Below, in pieces: positions 63,213 to 64,000 of a stretch of 64,000 bases of DNA. Below the pieces are notes generated by a model, which saw only the letters and a list, made by a program, of their open reading frames with translations, made no database searches and was not told the DNA's origin. Within the stretch, counting starts at the first letter, position 1. The number at the start of each line of letters is the position of its first letter. The position numbers and the translations under genes are program-made. This stretch comes from Hydractinia symbiolongicarpus (Eukaryota; Cnidaria; Hydrozoa; Anthoathecata; Hydractiniidae), in contig NC_079877.1 of NCBI RefSeq assembly GCF_029227915.1, positions 5,768,001 through 5,832,000 of the forward strand, in the 5' to 3' direction.

Positions 63213-64000
63213 GAATAAAAGAAGTTTAATCGCCGGCAAACGAAAATCCGCGATTTCCCGTAAATCCCGGACTCGGCCCGTATAGTCAAAAGTATACAAA
63301 GAAAGTACCCAGGGAGTAAACTCATTTCCCGAACGATTTTTTAAATTATTTTTTCACCACTAAAACGCATGAGACTTGTAGTTTTCAAGAATGTTTTCAT
63401 TTTTGATGAGACGCTGAATAAAAGCAGTTTAATCGCCGGCAAACTAAAACCCGCGATTTCCCGTAAATCCCGGGCTTGGCACGTATAGTCGCATGTATAC
63501 AAAGAAAGTACCCTGTGAGTAAACTCATTTCCAGAACGATTTTTTAAATTATTTTTTCACTACTAAAACGCATAAGACTGGTAGTTTTTAAAAATGTTTT
63601 CATTTTTGATGAGACGCTGAATAAAAGAAGTTTAATCGCCGGCAAACGAAAACCTGCGATTTCCCGTAAATCCCGGCTTGGCCCGTATAGTGAAAAGTAT
63701 ACAAAGAAAGTACCCAGGGAGTAAACTCATTTCGCGAAAGATTTTTTAAATTATTTTTTCACCACTAAAACGCATGAGACTTGTAGTTTTCAAAAATGTT
63801 TTCATTTTTGATGAGACGCTGAATAAAAGCAGTTTAATCGCCGGCAAGCGAAAACCTGCGATTTCCCTAAATCCCGGACTCGGCCCGCAGAGTCAAAAGT
63901 ATACAAAGAAAGTACCCAGGGAGTAAACTCATTTCCAGAACGATTTTTTAAATTATTTTTTCACCACTAAAACGCATAAGACTTGTAGTTTTTAAAAATG
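63213..64000. repeat. Array continues past the window end (t3-t4-t5-t6)
   Basis: Four monomers: t3 (TCAAGAATG near 63387), t4 with CATAAGACTGGTAG (63570), t5 with CCCGCAGAGTC in place of CCCGTATAGTC (near 63885) and the start of t6, cut by the window edge. The ACTGGTAG mark ties this stretch to 32.65, 34.02 and 44.34 kb rather than to the 38-mer next to it. Confidence 0.7.

Larger units (their letters stand above)
1..64000. repeat. Satellite DNA array, ~203 bp monomer, ~316 head-to-tail copies
   Basis: The same unit recurs without interruption across the window. Anchors seen in nearly every copy are GAGTAAACTCATTTC, CACCACTAAAACGCAT, GATGAGACGCTGAATAAAAG, TTTAATCGCCGGCAAACG and GTATACAAAGAAAGTACCC. 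Successive anchors lie 201 to 204 bp apart. Longer offsets divide cleanly: 3439/17, 7689/38 and 2026/10 all give about 202.3-202.6. All copies have the same orientation; I saw no inversion and no inserted unique DNA. The array begins in the first base and continues past the last. Such arrays are typical of eukaryotic centromeric, pericentromeric or heterochromatic DNA. That location is inference, since no flank is visible. Confidence 0.98.

Noticed and set aside
1-64000. CRISPR array
   Set aside because: The repeat is ~203 bp with no short constant repeat separated by unique spacers. Variation is by scattered base changes and subtype, and no cas genes are present.
1-64000. Transposable element or retrotransposon array
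   Set aside because: No terminal inverted repeats, long terminal repeats, target-site duplications, transposase or reverse-transcriptase motifs, and no change of orientation were seen.
1-64000. Ribosomal, tRNA or other structured RNA gene array
   Set aside because: No conserved tRNA or rRNA motifs were recognised, and the poly-T-rich half with subtype changes does not fit a conserved RNA gene.
1-64000. Telomeric repeats or a unique centromere-flank junction
   Set aside because: No short G-rich telomere-type tandem and no unique sequence at either edge; the array runs off both ends.

Overview
The whole 64 kb window is one uninterrupted head-to-tail satellite DNA array. A consensus unit of about 203 bp (mean spacing about 202.4 bp, so roughly 316 copies) runs from the first base to the last. 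The window opens and closes inside the array, so neither flank is visible. I see no protein-coding gene, tRNA, rRNA, transposon, CRISPR array or unique sequence. The open frames of 60 to 120 codons are by-products of the repeat: the same frame recurs wherever the same monomer pair recurs. Megabase-style tandem arrays with higher-order structure point to a eukaryotic chromosome (centromeric, pericentromeric, subtelomeric or a heterochromatic block). I cannot name the species or the satellite family from sequence alone.

The monomer is bipartite. Its first ~110 bp are AT-rich (about 28% G+C by hand count, with T6, A4, A5 and T5 tracts roughly 12 bp apart). Its last ~93 bp are about 49% G+C and CpG-rich, with short dyads around GGGCTTGGCCC, GTATA-N8-TATAC and GAGT-AA-ACTC. 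The hand-counted consensus has 12 CpG against about 7 expected from composition, so CpG is not depleted.

Monomers fall into at least eight recognisable subtypes (called t1-t8 here) that recur in a fixed order, most often t3-t4-t5-t6, frequently followed by t1-t2-t7. This order is the backbone of the higher-order structure.

Layout by region. 1-7.4 kb: a mixed, more diverged part with 5-mer, 10-mer and 6-mer offsets. 6.7-17.2 kb: a 20-mer unit (4049 bp) in about 2.5 copies with nested 7-mer and 3-mer duplications. 17.0-31.2 kb: a 17-mer unit (3439 bp) in three copies plus an 11-mer spacer (2228 bp), the last part being a 28-mer (5667 bp) tandem duplication. 31.2-38.8 kb: transition, a 1372 bp duplication whose joint holds a truncated 160 bp monomer, and 3-mer and 4-mer duplications. 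38.85-42.9 kb: a 10-mer (2026 bp) in two near-identical copies. 44.5-49.6 kb: a 15-mer offset (3035 bp). 45.5-60.8 kb: a 38-mer (7689 bp) in two near-identical full copies with an internal 7-mer (1418 bp). 58.8-63.2 kb: an 11-mer (2228 bp) duplication. 63.2-64 kb: the array continues with the t3-t4-t5-t6 cassette.

There are no genes to work together. The story is one of repeated unequal exchange or amplification at many unit sizes. All block boundaries were found by eye from diagnostic variants and are good to a few tens of bases at best.
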